Shown: in pieces, positions 34,460 through 44,896 of the stretch | Layout of the letters: the number at the start of each line of letters is the position of its first letter | How positions within the stretch are numbered: position 1 is the stretch's first letter | Source: Phymatolithon calcareum | Lineage: Eukaryota; Rhodophyta; Florideophyceae; Hapalidiales | Assembly: GCA_977006965.1 (NCBI GenBank) | Contig: OZ345359.1 | Location: 496,001-560,000, forward strand | Direction: 5' to 3' | Length of the DNA stretch: 64,000 nucleotides | The notes under the pieces: model-generated | Told to the model about the DNA's origin: nothing | The model's database searches: none | What the model saw: only the letters and a program-made list of their open reading frames with translations | Program-made: the position numbers and the translations under genes

Positions 34460-34984
34460 CGCTTCTTCACTAATTGACACACATGCGGTTCCGCGAGCGC
34501 TCTTGCGGCGTATGGGAAAGCGGAATAGACTGTAGTCTAATGGGACAATAGCAGATCAAACTTCTTAACGAACGACCCTGCATAACCCACAGCCCGACCT
34601 TCGAGGCTGGTGCTATCTGTGGGTGGAGTAAACCCAGTCGGGCCCAAAATTGCTAAAAATAGCAGACGTGATGCAAAGTGTGTTCCCGAATGGGCCTCCC
34701 GTCGGCCCTCAACGCGGCAAGTTACATACCGGGACACAAGCTCAGGTACAGTGTTTCCGTTTGGCACCCAACCGCCACTGAGTTTGTACGTTATGTGATC
34801 TCTCACGAGCGGCCAAAGTTCCACTGCAAAACAAGCCCTTGAGCACCCAACTTCCAGTACTTAGTCCAAGAGTGTCACAAAGCTAAAAGGGTCGTGGGAA
34901 GTCCTTTCTACGCCGCCTAAACGTAGCCCGACCTTGAAGAGGCATATCAAGCGAAAAAAGCGATCACAAACTGCCACAGGCACA
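34460..34984. other. Intergenic between divergent MED21 and DUF1499 genes
   Basis: This is a shared promoter region. A 95-codon minus frame (34537-34824) starts only at GTG, contains no ATG and has no family motif; I do not call it a gene. Confidence 0.45.
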
Positions 34985-35416
34985 ATGCCGTTGTTCAAGT
35001 TTCACGGAAAACTCCCACCGCGTCTGAATGATCCTGCCTCTGTAACGACCCTGCCTCCGCCCGGTCGCCGTCCAAATTGTGCCAGCTCACATCCGGACGC
35101 ACCCGCCGCGCTCAAGGTAGAACCTTTCTCCTACAGCGGCACTCCGGAAGCCGCAATCAACGCAATTCGCGACATCGTGTCGAAGCTTCCTGGTGCTGAG
35201 GTACAGTATGTGAGTCCTGGACGATATCTGTACGCTACGTTCATGTCAAAGAAGTTGCAATTTGTCGATGACTTTGAATGTCTCGTTCGTCCCGACAGCG
35301 GTTCTACTGTGATTGATGTTCGTTCTGCTTCTCGTGTTGGCTATAGTGACATGGGTGTGAATGCCAAACGAGTGGAGGATATCCGCTCCGCCCTGAAGAC
35401 TGAAGCTGCTCCGTAG
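34985..35416 (+). CDS. DUF1499 family protein
   Basis: Intronless, 143 residues from the ATG at 34985. DUF1499 hallmarks are present in order: RPNCASSHPDA (the Asn-Cys-Val-Ser-Ser start), VEPFSYSGTPEAAINAIRDI, GRYLYATFMSKKLQFVDDFE, and STVIDVRSASRVGYSDMGVN followed by AKRVEDIRS. The family is common in bacteria, plants and algae; its biochemical role is not established. In photosynthetic eukaryotes members are often plastid-targeted. Here the ~45 residues before the domain could be a targeting leader, but they lack a clear transit-peptide profile. The domain is complete. Confidence 0.88.
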   Translation: MPLFKFHGKLPPRLNDPASVTTLPPPGRRPNCASSHPDAPAALKVEPFSYSGTPEAAINAIRDIVSKLPGAEVQYVSPGRYLYATFMSKKLQFVDDFECLVRPDSGSTVIDVRSASRVGYSDMGVNAKRVEDIRSALKTEAAP

Positions 35417-36071
35417 AGACTCTCGCCATTTGTCATGTCTAGTCCGTGTGCTTCACGGTTGGGAACTGTGGATGAAATTATTTGTCGATGATCCACTTGA
35501 TGAGAAGCTGTCTGAATTGCCCACTACTCTTAACCTAACCAGTGCCTGGCCTTTAGTTTGTACAATGCTAGTACGCACGAAAAGAGCCTGGAAATACCCT
35601 TACTGAAATCTGTCAAGTAAAAGAATGATGCATGTTTCATTGATGTTCTCGAGCTCCTGTTCATCTTCAGTTTTTCGATACATTCTGGTTTAATTCTCGA
35701 AGAAAATGAACACAGGCCGGCTTGCGGGTCGTACTTCCAATTCGATATGCGTTTCGTGGTATTTGCAAAAATATTCTTAAATTGAGTGCGGGCTCGTTGG
35801 TAACAATGTAATCAAGGCAAGTCATTGAGAAATCCGAAGCCGCCTCGTGTATACACCATCGCTTCGATTCACCTTCAAAATGGACGGCAATTCCGAGTCT
35901 TTAGGATCGGAGAGACGTGGAAAGCCGAAACACCACGCAGTATTTGTACCCCTCATATCATACTCCTGGTCAGCCGCTACAGTACCTTCGTACCTCCACA
36001 GATACAGACAGTAATCTGGTTGATCTCCTTCGACCAGAGTGCAACCGTCCGGTTCACACGGCAAAACAAAA
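35417..36071. other. Intergenic
   Basis: No gene is assigned. Open frames on both strands (35825-36148 plus; 35822-36499 minus) run into the next gene's 5' end and have no recognisable motif. Confidence 0.4.
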
Positions 36072-37040
36072 ATGGCATTGCACAGCCACCGTCCGTTACA
36101 TGTCGCGCGTTGTCCTCGACGACCGACATGCATCGCAATGGCCGATAGCACTTCTGTGGAGACACGCCTGCGCGAACTGCTCGAATGGCTACAGTTCTGG
36201 AAAGATGGGGACGATAACGTGTTACAACCTCGTGTCTCCGTCACTGACCGCGACAATACGTCAGCCGGTGTGCTTGGCAAGGACGGTCCTTTAGGGTGGT
36301 TGAAATTCTGGCAGCGCAATGAGGACAATGTGCGTCGCACCGGCGAGCAACTTCGAGACGTCAGCGAGAGTCTCAAGAGCGGTGATTTGAACGTTATCAA
36401 GGAAAAAACGTCTGGTATCGATTTCTCATGGCTCTTCCCCAAGAAGCAACCCTCTGTCAACAAAGAATCTGTACTCGCGCCTGCACCGATTCTCACCACT
36501 GAATTTGTCGAAATTGAAAAGCGTCTCGCGGCCGTCGGTGCGTTTTTGGCAGAGGCTCTCTGTCCGTGGGACTATGACCGACGTGAATTGAGCTTGACAT
36601 TCGCCAATACGTGGACCGATGTGCAAACATCTTCGGTGGAGCCGTCGGAGAAATCGTTGGTGAAGGTCACTTCGACGATTAAGCCGTTGCACCAGGAATG
36701 GAAATTGAGCGCGAGAACTAAGCTTATGTCGTGTGGAAAAGATGGCGCTGTGTTTGGAAAAGCCGGTCTGTTCCTTGCGGGCGAGGCGCCCGCTTATGTG
36801 GGACTGGAGGCGGACCGGTTGATTAATGTGCCGCGACTTACTCGTACAAAACTCTTCGCAAACGTCAACTATCGGAGCTCGAGGAAGCCGTATTCAACGC
36901 CGGTAGTCGCTAGCGTGGGTGTACAGCAAACCATTCCGCTGAACAAGAGACTGGAGTTCACGTTCCGTTTGGGTTATTCCACGAAAAACTCCATGCACCC
37001 GTTCTTTTTTACACCAATCCCGTACGGGACCTACTTCTAG
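36072..37040 (+). CDS. Unknown beta-rich protein with duplicated Trp motif
   Basis: An intronless frame with ATGs at 36072 (322 residues) or 36138 (300 residues). From the first, the leader ALHSHRPLHVARCPRRPTC is basic and could be a targeting sequence. Near the N-terminus a motif occurs twice: LLEWLQFWKDGDDNVLQ and PLGWLKFWQRNEDNVRR, about 30 residues apart. The C-terminal half alternates polar and hydrophobic residues, as in amphipathic strands (SLTFANTWTDVQ, EWKLSARTKLMSC, RTKLFANVNYRS, RLEFTFRLGYSTKN), and ends in an aromatic-rich PFFFTPIPYGTYF. A C-terminal aromatic in a strand-rich region suggests an outer-membrane-type beta-barrel of plastid or mitochondrion. That is inference; I do not recognise a family. 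Confidence 0.7.
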   Translation: MALHSHRPLHVARCPRRPTCIAMADSTSVETRLRELLEWLQFWKDGDDNVLQPRVSVTDRDNTSAGVLGKDGPLGWLKFWQRNEDNVRRTGEQLRDVSESLKSGDLNVIKEKTSGIDFSWLFPKKQPSVNKESVLAPAPILTTEFVEIEKRLAAVGAFLAEALCPWDYDRRELSLTFANTWTDVQTSSVEPSEKSLVKVTSTIKPLHQEWKLSARTKLMSCGKDGAVFGKAGLFLAGEAPAYVGLEADRLINVPRLTRTKLFANVNYRSSRKPYSTPVVASVGVQQTIPLNKRLEFTFRLGYSTKNSMHPFFFTPIPYGTYF

Positions 37041-37325
37041 ATTGCGAGGCTTCATTAAATTATTTATTGGAAGAGAATCATACAAAGCGTTCATGGCTAA
37101 GCTCCTCAACATTTTAAAGCTAGACAGCAGTGTTACAACGACGAAGGTGCTCCTCTCGAAATCGAACCCCCTGAATGTATTTTATGGATACAGAACAGCT
37201 GAAATTAAATGAAAGTAGGCGCTGCAAGCACTGCAGAAGTGTCCGTACCGAACGTCTCCTGTTGCCCCGAGGAGGCAGTCCTAGCAGGAGAGAGCAGGAC
37301 CCCGTCATTTTCCCTCTCGGACTGC

Positions 37326-38809
37326 CTATTTTTTCGGCATTTCCCCAATAACAGGCGAGGCTGTTGCAGACGGTGGGCCGTACGATCTATTCGAAGCATA
37401 ATTCAACTGCCCTTGTGGTGTGTTTGGAGCGCAGTACCACACCGGTTGGTACTGCGCAAAGGGAGAAGCGCCATGGCTTGTCGCAGCTTCTTGCGCCTTG
37501 ACGGTAACAGAATCGGAAATACTCTGAGCTGCAAGAGGATGATGTGAAACACCATACCCTTCAGGATGATACATTACCGGGTGCTGATACACACCTCCGC
37601 CTCGCCCCGACTCTCTGTCCGATGCCTTACCCCCAGGCAATGGCACCGGCACAGGCCATTTCTGCGCAGAAACGAATTGTGGTGGTATTTGAAGTGCCCC
37701 CTTCACTTCCAATGCCTTACTTCTTGATACATCATCACTGGCTCCAGGTCCCATTGCAGTTTGCCCTATCGCCCCTCGCATGTAGGATCCCGCTGCTTGT
37801 GTGACAGGTGAGTGTGGCATGGCACCAGAGTTATGGTGCGCGGAAAATAAGCCCTGTGATGAGGGACCATCGGATGGGAATGCAGTAGAGTTAATATCTG
37901 CGAGATAGTTCCAGAAGAAGCCACCCTGAATTTCCTCCTGAAACCAGCTGTGTAGATGATCTTGTGGACGTCCTAGAAATGTCGACAGGGCTTGTAAACC
38001 CTGTTGTGTCGGAAACTGCTTAGACATACAAAGAGCGCCACGCAGGGCCATGAGCTCCATATGAGAAAATGGTGGATACACAGATGAGGCCGGTGTTGAT
38101 ATTGGAGGTATTTGACCGGGAATATAGTCATGGGATAGAATTACAGGCCTTGAGTCAGGTTTAGGGACAGCTTGCTTTTCTTGATCTGTAGGAGACCGAG
38201 CACCTGATGCGCCTCCTTTTTGTTGCGCAGAAGTTTGCAATGATCTATGGCGGCTTTGCTTTCGCCGATGCTTGAACCAGAGCTTGATTTGCTTCGATGT
38301 AACGTTTGTGAGCTCAGCCTCCAATTGTGCGAGGCGTTCGGCGGACGGATAAGAATCTTCCTCGTAGGCTTCTGTGACGAGAAGTGAAAGTATAAACAAA
38401 TGACAGATGGGTGCGTTAGTTTGCAAAATCCTTTTCCTGGATTAGATCGCAATGCAGCCGGGAGGTCTCAAAGATGACTCAAGAATAGCATTGCATTTCA
38501 GGTTCCATGGATGAGATGGACTGCTGTCTACTTACTTTGCAGTACTTGAAGTTCATGTTCCGTTCGCCGACTGCGATTGTATTGGGCTTTGAACTGACCG
38601 AGTCGCGTGAGACTCTCGCGTCTGTGCTGAAACCATTTGGACACCTGTGTGCCGGTTACGCCGAGCTCAGCGGCAAGTCTCGCTTTTCGGTTTGGATCTG
38701 GGTACGGTTCTTGTGCAAAAGCCTTGAGAAGGCGCTCCTTCTGAGCCGGTGTGACTCTCCATTTTGGGGCAGAAGGGGAATGAATGGGTGCATTCTGGCC
38801 CTCAGCCAT
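37326..38809 (-). CDS. Double-homeodomain transcription factor, 2 exons
   Basis: Exon 1 is 38809-38536 and exon 2 is 38371-37326 on the minus strand. The 164-bp intron has a GTAAGT donor and a CACAG acceptor in phase 1, giving 439 residues. Two homeodomains lie almost back to back. HD1 (about residues 16-68) has recognition helix VSKWFQHRRES. HD2 (about 78-135) starts in exon 1 (SRRTEHELQVLQ), crosses the intron (KAYEEDSYPSAERLAQLEAE) and ends with QIKLWFKHRRKQSRHR. The intron falls in helix 1 of HD2. Both have canonical Trp-Phe-x-x-x-Arg-Arg helices but His where most homeodomains have Asn51. No three-residue TALE insertion is visible. The C-terminal 300 residues are Pro/Ser/Gly/Gln-rich, consistent with an activation or disordered region. 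An alternative upstream Met at 38854 would add 15 residues. Confidence 0.85.
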
Positions 38810-39469
38810 GACAAATCGAATAGAAAAGGGAGAAATGGTATGCACAACCGGCATGAATGCCCAAAGGATGTATTCCGGGAGACAATGCAACCTTGACAGA
38901 GGTTCAGAAGCTAGTCCGACCCACCATTTTTGTTTTTGAAGCACAGGACGTCGACTGGAGAAAACCGTTACGGTTCTGCAAGGAGGGCAACTCCGTTTAT
39001 TTTGAGATAGTGCCGTAGGTGGGACATACGGAGATATTTCTTTTTTGCACGAATGGCGTTTTGACTTCTCGTTGGTTGGAAGTAATCATTTCTGGAGGCT
39101 AAATGAGATATGCCAGCTAGCGCAAAATGGAGATGGTGGAGATGTTTTTTTGCGGTTCAACGCGGAGTGGAACCTGCCGGTTCGCTGGGAGATCAGATTC
39201 TGATATTTATCTAAGATTTTTCTCGTGAGCACTGTCCAGATTGGCCCTGATCGAGACTTTTCATACTCCATGCTATCTGCCCCGTGTAAAGTTACGTTCG
39301 TCGTGACGCACCTCAATGATTGAAAACCAACCATACTTGCGAAGAGCGTTCATTGGTAAATTGAGATTATATGTCCAATGAAAATATTCCAACACTTCGT
39401 TCCACAAGCCAAGTCAAGTCAAGTGATGCAATGCACATGCCCTGTCCAAATTCCAAATTTTTGATACAG
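38810..39469. other. Upstream region of the homeodomain gene
   Basis: No motif-bearing frame. Confidence 0.4.
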
Positions 39470-39740
39470 ATTTTCTTTATTTCTTTTTTGCGGAAAGAGT
39501 GATCGCTCACGCAAAATTTTGAGGTACAGTAACAGTCTAAAGCTGTTTGAAAACAACTTCTCATTGTTCTTAAATTTGAGTACGCCAAGTGTTGTCTCAC
39601 GGCATAATTCCTCTACAGTCTTGGTGCCCACTCGTCCAATAAACCTGCGTCTGGAGGTAGAGCGTCCACGACAGAGTAACAATAGATGTTCAAACTGTTT
39701 CGTTACAGTCGGTGTTACGCATCTTGCATCATCATGATGC
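39470..39740 (-). pseudogene. LINE 3' end fragment
   Basis: The minus strand reads the end of the LINE ORF2 family: LLCRGRSTSRRRFIGRVGTK, TVEELCRE and LKFKNNEKLFSNSFR. It then has the CCGCAAAAAAGAAATAAAGAAAA tail near 39500-39470, matching the tails at 10.86 kb and 51.06 kb. The cysteine-knuckle part upstream is corrupted, coinciding with the palindromes at 39721-39815. Confidence 0.7.
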
Positions 39741-39745
39741 AAGAT
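39721..39745. repeat. 25-bp perfect palindrome
   Basis: ATCTTGCATCAT, one C, then ATGATGCAAGAT: 12-bp arms around a single base. It lies 20 bp from a second, longer palindrome. Confidence 0.9.
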
Positions 39746-39764
39746 CACATGATGTGTAACACCG

Positions 39765-39815
39765 GAAAATCTGGAATCCAGTACACTATGATAGTGTACT
39801 GGATTCCAGATTTTC
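39765..39815. repeat. 51-bp perfect palindrome (25-bp arms)
   Basis: The arms 39765-39789 and 39791-39815 are exact reverse complements around one G (arm starts GAAAATCTGGAATCC). This would extrude as a hairpin or cruciform. It sits inside LINE-derived sequence and may reflect a template-switch inversion during repair or retrotransposition. Confidence 0.9.
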
Positions 39816-39989
39816 GACACATTAGTGTGGTCATTGTGCAAAGCAGACCAAGAGATCATTTTGCTGTAACATTTTGGCTTCGATTGACAAAGTGACTTTT
39901 TTTCAAACGTGGAACATCGTATACAAAAGCCAGAGATTTTGTATGCATAAAGGCGGACTTTGACATCTTTTCCAATATTTTGAGAGTTT

Positions 39990-41418
39990 TCGCAGCAGAA
40001 AGATTAGGAAAACGACTGTCCCGCAGCACAAGAAAGTGGGCCATGACGATCCAAAACATTTCCGACCTATATCCCTACTGAGTCAAGTCCGAAAGCTTGT
40101 GGAGTCCACAATACATATTATGCCCCGCTAAAAATACAAGAACCACAGCATCCGTTTAGGATTTCAGAAAGGTAAGAGTACTGAGCTCGCAATCTTGAGT
40201 GCACTGAAAAAAACGAGGGAAACGCTGCATCGCAGTGTTGGACCTGAAGTCAGCGTACGACACACTGCCGAGAAAATACCTGCAAGAGCGAGCGAATGAG
40301 AGTGCTTCTACCGCAAGACCTATGCGCGATGATCAAGGTATTCTTGATGCCGTCCTGCGTATCTATGGATGGGGACACGCAGCAGAAGTGATTCATAATT
40401 GACAGGGGAGTGCCTCAGGGGTCCAAGTTTGCAGATTCTTTTCATTGACGAGTTCGCTGAAAGAATAACCCAAGCGCCAAGGGAAGTCGCCGACACATCC
40501 TCAGTTCTCTTTGTGGATGATGTGCACCAATCAGCAAAGTCACGAGCTGGACTGCAGATACTATTTAAATATTGCATCGAAATGGACAAGGGACAGACAA
40601 ATGATTTGGAACATAAAAGCTGGGAAGTGCGAAGCTCTTCTCTCGGCGAACACAATGTATGTATGTAAACTACTTTCTCCCCGATGGGGCTTGCAAGGCA
40701 GTGTTTTATTGCTGAATTATCTTCTACTTAGATTACGACAGGGCGTTATTTCTGCTAGGTAATTAGGAAAGCACTCCTTTTTCTCTGCCTGCCGCTCGAA
40801 ATACGATTCGATTCCACGCGGAGCAAACGCTGTGGTTCCACGATCCGCGAGTCCATTTGACCATCCATTTTTAAGCTTGGAAGCAAAACGCTGGCGAAAG
40901 TCAAAGAAGTCTCATACCTTGACATCTCACTCAGCAATGAGAGAGTTACCGACACATTACTGTACTTCTCGAGCACATCCGAAACGCCAAAATCGCTGTA
41001 TATCAACTGAGACCGCTGGGTGTCTCAGTGCGTGAGTTCACCCCTTTACAGGGCGTTGATGCAATCAAGATGGGAATACGCCACGCACATGACGCCATGG
41101 ACACTGAGAGTGCAGAGAGAAATTGCAGAAGTTGAGAATACATTTTTCGCACTAGTATTCGGTCCAATCGCGAAAAAGCGACTTGGCACACTTCACCTTC
41201 TTTGCCGCATACACAGTGACGAAAAAATGAGACTCTTTCTAGCGCTCAGAATGCTGGAACGAGCAAGATCAATGAAAATGAGCCTTCTGGTCGTCCCGAG
41301 GGATAAGAGAGACGTGGAGGCATTGCAATGGGTGCTTCGCGACATATCGGCAATAGTACAACACGAGCTTTTCGAGACGGAACTGACCTTCTTCAAGCAG
41401 GGAGTTTCATCAAAATAG
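39990..41418 (+). pseudogene. LINE reverse transcriptase relic
   Basis: Plus-strand RT motifs occur in order through changing frames: PKHFRPISLLSQVRKLVE near 40040-40100; FRKGKSTELAILSALKKTRE and VLDLKSAYDTLPRKYLQER near 40155-40300 (motif A Asp); DRGVPQGSKF near 40400; SSVLFVDDVHQS near 40500 (motif C, Phe-Val-Asp-Asp). An open 132-codon C-terminal frame at 41020-41418 follows. At least four frameshifts are present. It is adjacent to but opposite in strand to the LINE 3' end at 39.5 kb, so they are separate insertions. Confidence 0.7.
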
Positions 41419-42894
41419 TTGCAGGACTTGCTCTTCAAAAACAAAGAAGACATCTTGGAGTCCAACAGAATGAGGAATATTCCGTATGATCTTCCTGGGC
41501 ACACGCCGGCGATCATCAGACTCCCGAAAACACGACACAGCCAATTAGCGGTAAGGTGGCCATTCAGTCGGTTCCCCAAGGGGCATACCAGTTCTAGAAG
41601 ACAAATTCGGTGATACTGTACCAATCCTCATGAGCAATCTTGAGGAGTCCCTCGGAAGATGTCAGCTGACCCAAGAAGAGATTAAGATCACTGAAAAGCA
41701 CTCGACCAGTTGTTATTCTTCACTATCGCCTTTTAAGACGGCATGGAATAGGCAACTCGTCAAATGGAGGTGCGTCCCTGAGCCTCATAAGAAATATGAA
41801 CATGGAGCACAAGCTTTTCCCTCCACCCGTTTTCCCTACGGAACAGGGGGAGGGTTTTTGCAGCTAGGGCTGCGCCGTTAATCGGGGTGATACGGAATTG
41901 AGTAGATTAACGGAGCTACAAAGAGCGTAGCAGCTGCAACGTATCTCCTTTGTAGTCTCATGAGTGTTTCTGAGCGCGTTTAATAAAATTCCGAATTCAA
42001 AAACATATCCGTTCCCCAGAAGCTTAGCTGATAATATTTTAAATCAGGTAACGGGAATTGCATGTCGTGCTGATACCGTTGTCAGTGACTAACGATACAC
42101 CAACGGCCAGAGGCACACCCCAAACTTCTGCCCAACCCGATTGAAGTACGATATGATATCAACAACCTCAGCCTCAACCTTCCACTTTTGTATCACCCCT
42201 GGACGACTCCTCTTGCTCAGGAGTGGAAAGAACACTTTCTTGAAACCGAAACATTCGGCGCTCAATTTTGACAGGAAAGCAAGACGAAAAGCCTTTTGAA
42301 TCAGAAACCTACTTCTCCCATAGGCCCACATTATCGCAAACACGAAATCGAGGAGCATGTATGGTCGAGAATACATAAGAAGGTGATCTGGAAGTTGGAG
42401 CGGTCTCTCTGATTTACATGGCATAATCTTGGGCAAAGTTCATCGCTATTATCGTGGCTTGTTGTAGTCGATTCTCACCGGCAGAGGAACGCGCAACAGG
42501 CAAACCGGTAATTCACAAAGCACATCTCCCAGAGAATTGGCGCTTCAGAAATAGTATAAATAAAATCTGCGACCGGTGCTGATCCTAATCTGGGCACGTC
42601 GAAAGTAATGAGAACATTCAACGTCAAACACTATGCTACAGAAGTAACCGCAAGGTTGTTAAGCCAGTTGCTTTCTGTAGAGAAGACTTGCACGGGGGCA
42701 ATTTGCACTCAAGGCGCAAGTTTTGGACCTATAAACACCGTTAGGGTTGTTGTAGTGACACACATGTCGATGATTAGGCGAGCGAATATTAGTGCAAGTT
42801 TTTATTCTTTAACATCAATCTGATCCCATATCGACTTGTACCTTGAGATAGCGAATATGGCTTGAGTGATCTGTTTCGAATTTGCTTTATGGAT
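41419..42894. other. LINE-derived and unassigned sequence
   Basis: Short plus-strand frames to 41880 probably continue the decayed LINE. From 41900 to 42890 I see no motif; one minus frame of 115 codons (42089-42436) is unassigned. Confidence 0.35.
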
Positions 42895-42956
42895 TTTTTC
42901 GAGCTTTCAAATCGCCCCTCAATTGAAGGGGTCCGTCAAATAGACACCAGCGAGGC
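42895..42956. repeat. Solo piggyBac-like element end
   Basis: GAGCTTTCAAATCGCCCCTC, a CAATTG-centred palindrome, then GTCCGTCAAATAGACA followed by CCAG. This closely matches the right end of copy 1 (2578-2628). Only the terminus is present; the neighbouring DNA does not continue into the element, so it is a deletion relic. The CCAG at 42953-42956 may be a mutated CTAG target. Confidence 0.65.
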
Positions 42957-42995
42957 ATTGGGAGCTTTTAAATAAATCCTGACAAATCCCCGCAG

Positions 42996-43107
42996 GAGCA
43001 CAGAATCCCCTCGGTTGCTTCGAGGGAAGGAGTCCTGCGCGAGTAGTCCAGGAGGCACGGACGGCGCTCGAGTGTTTGGATTCTCCAGTTCACATTGCGG
43101 CATGGAC
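42996..43107. repeat. LINE endonuclease-start-related repeat, copy A
   Basis: It shares a block with 51469-51570 (CACAG, TCCC, TCGGTTGCTTCGA, GCAGGAGGCA-like, TTCTCCA, CATGGA), about 65% identical by eye. In the second copy the sequence reads into a LINE endonuclease-like start. Confidence 0.4.
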
Positions 43108-43316
43108 TCTTAATATCGCACAGGATAGAACTGAACTGAGAAAACTTAAACCTTCGAAAACCTGCTAACTTCACTTGGGGGAAATGCAGAATTCAATACA
43201 AGGTCCAGACTCTGTGGATATATGTCAACGGTCCTTCAACAACTGGAGCACAACGTGAGGCTTTGGGCGATCATGGATCCCCGTGTGCACGCTACATTGG
43301 TCCTAGACACTTTTAC
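43108..43316. other. No feature seen
   Basis: Short spacer between two repeat copies. Confidence 0.3.
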
Positions 43317-43470
43317 TTTTTAGATAATCTAAGTTTATTTAAAAGCCCCACAGACTTCCGAAGATATGGGCAAGGCTTCCGCAGATGCTACCTACCTTTG
43401 TGCAGCTCACGAAACGCCCACCAGAAGGGCGGACGGGAAAACTTAGGATCCAAGGTAATCCTCTCTCAGT
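43317..43470 (+). repeat. ~150-bp dispersed repeat, copy A
   Basis: It matches the reverse complement of 47787-47937 at about 88% in the core (ATATGGGCAAGGCTTCC, CTACCTTTGTGCAGCTCACG, CCAGAAGGGCGGACGG, TTAGGATCCAAGGTAATC). The frame is open in both copies, but most differences change the amino acid, so protein-level selection is not supported. Confidence 0.7.
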
Positions 43471-44500
43471 CTAGACACTTTAATTGTAGCATATAGCGTA
43501 GAGTATCAAAAGGCTTCTCTGATATGTTATCTTCCTTCTGGGCGAACGTTGTGATGCGACTCTCCTCGCAGAAATTGATGAAATCCTGCACCGTGCGCGG
43601 TGAATGCATTCCGGGACGGAAAATCTAATCACTGTGGAAATAAAGTCATCGACTTTCAAAATCCAGGCAAGAAACCAAAGAAACGCTACGAGTTTATCGA
43701 TAGTACAATTACAGACGATGGCTCCGGTAGCTGTGCCTTTTGACTACTGAGTCATGGGCCCATTATCGTCTACCATAACCAGTAGAATCGGTTTGCACCT
43801 GAAGCTTGCGACCGGGGAATACTGTAATCACTCGGAGTGAAAAGATAAAGAATGGGTTTATCTTGAAAAAGGGTGATCTCTCTCCATGCGATGATGAGAT
43901 GCTCTCTACTAAATCTAAGAAGGGAGAACTGCTTAAGTAGGCTTCTGATTGCCTTCCAGCTATGGGCTTTGGTAGAAGCATATTGCGTGCTTCCTGCTCG
44001 CAGAACCTATGCTGGAATTTAGGTCGCCTATTCCTGCAGCTTGTGGTGCCACTGCATCATTGCGTGTCTACAATAAGTATTAATAAAGCGCACGTTTGGC
44101 GACTGTGCGCTATGTACGCTTCAGGTGACGGCGATTAAATTGTTCAGGAGGCACTGCATGTTCCTCATACAGTGGAGACCTGTATAGTTCCATCCACATA
44201 AAACAAAGAGAAAGATCGACAATTGAAGACATTTCATCACGCAAGCACGCACATACTGTAATGGTGATGGACGGTGCCGGTTTCGCGCCAGCTGTTTATT
44301 TGACTGTTCTTGTCGCGACTGCACGCCTCGGAGCTCGGATTTCGGTTTCTCTCGAGACTGTACGCCCGCAACACGGATCGCAACGCTCACGATGCCCATA
44401 GAAGGTGATCTGCCGGGCCGTGAGGGAATCGTGTCTCTCGCGTATATATGCGCTGTTTTTTCGCTTCGCTAGCAGTATTTAAGATAGATGGTTCCTTCCT
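43471..44500. other. Unassigned; contains a block repeated near 60 kb
   Basis: The segment 44325-44460 resembles 59950-60065 (CTCTCG-GACTGTACG, TGGATCGC, GTGATCTG, GTGTCTCTCG). Otherwise no gene is seen. Confidence 0.4.
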
Positions 44501-44613
44501 CTGAGAGGGGCCTTCTTGAGAATTCATCAAAATCGCGGCATAGACCCAGTCAAAAAAGTCCTCATTACCAGTCATTATTTCGTGGACTGGTTACGAGGAC
44601 GCGGCATAGGTTT
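44501..44613. repeat. Left arm of a ~113-bp inverted repeat
   Basis: Imperfect reverse complement of 44782-44896 (about 75%). Both contain AAACCTATGCCGCGTCCTC on one strand and GAATTCTCAAGAAGG at the other end. The spacer is 168 bp. This is a foldback-type or decayed short transposon. Confidence 0.65.
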
Positions 44614-44781
44614 TCAGTGGCTGAGCGTTGATTTGCAAACTTTCGCTTCAGATGTTTTTGCACACTTTTGAGCAAAAACTTGAAACATCACGAAAAGTTT
44701 AGTTGAAAAGCAATTCCACTTCCGAAAACTAAAAATCGTTATGAGAAAGAATGTCCCATAGATGAGCACATCAGCCACGCC

Positions 44782-44896
44782 AAACCTATGCCGCGTCCTC
44801 ATTACCAGAGAAAATATTTGGGACTGGATTTGAGGACTTTTCCAGACTGGTACTGCGGACGCAAAAATCGAATTCTCAAGAAGGTCCCTCTCTGAG
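44782..44896. repeat. Right arm of the ~113-bp inverted repeat
   Basis: Partner of 44501-44613. Confidence 0.65.

Noticed and set aside
34537-34824. 95-codon minus frame between MED21 and the DUF1499 gene
   Set aside because: No ATG in the frame, no motif, and it lies in a promoter-sized gap.
35822-36499. 225-codon minus frame across the 5' end of the beta-rich gene
   Set aside because: It overlaps a better-supported plus-strand gene and shows no family signature.
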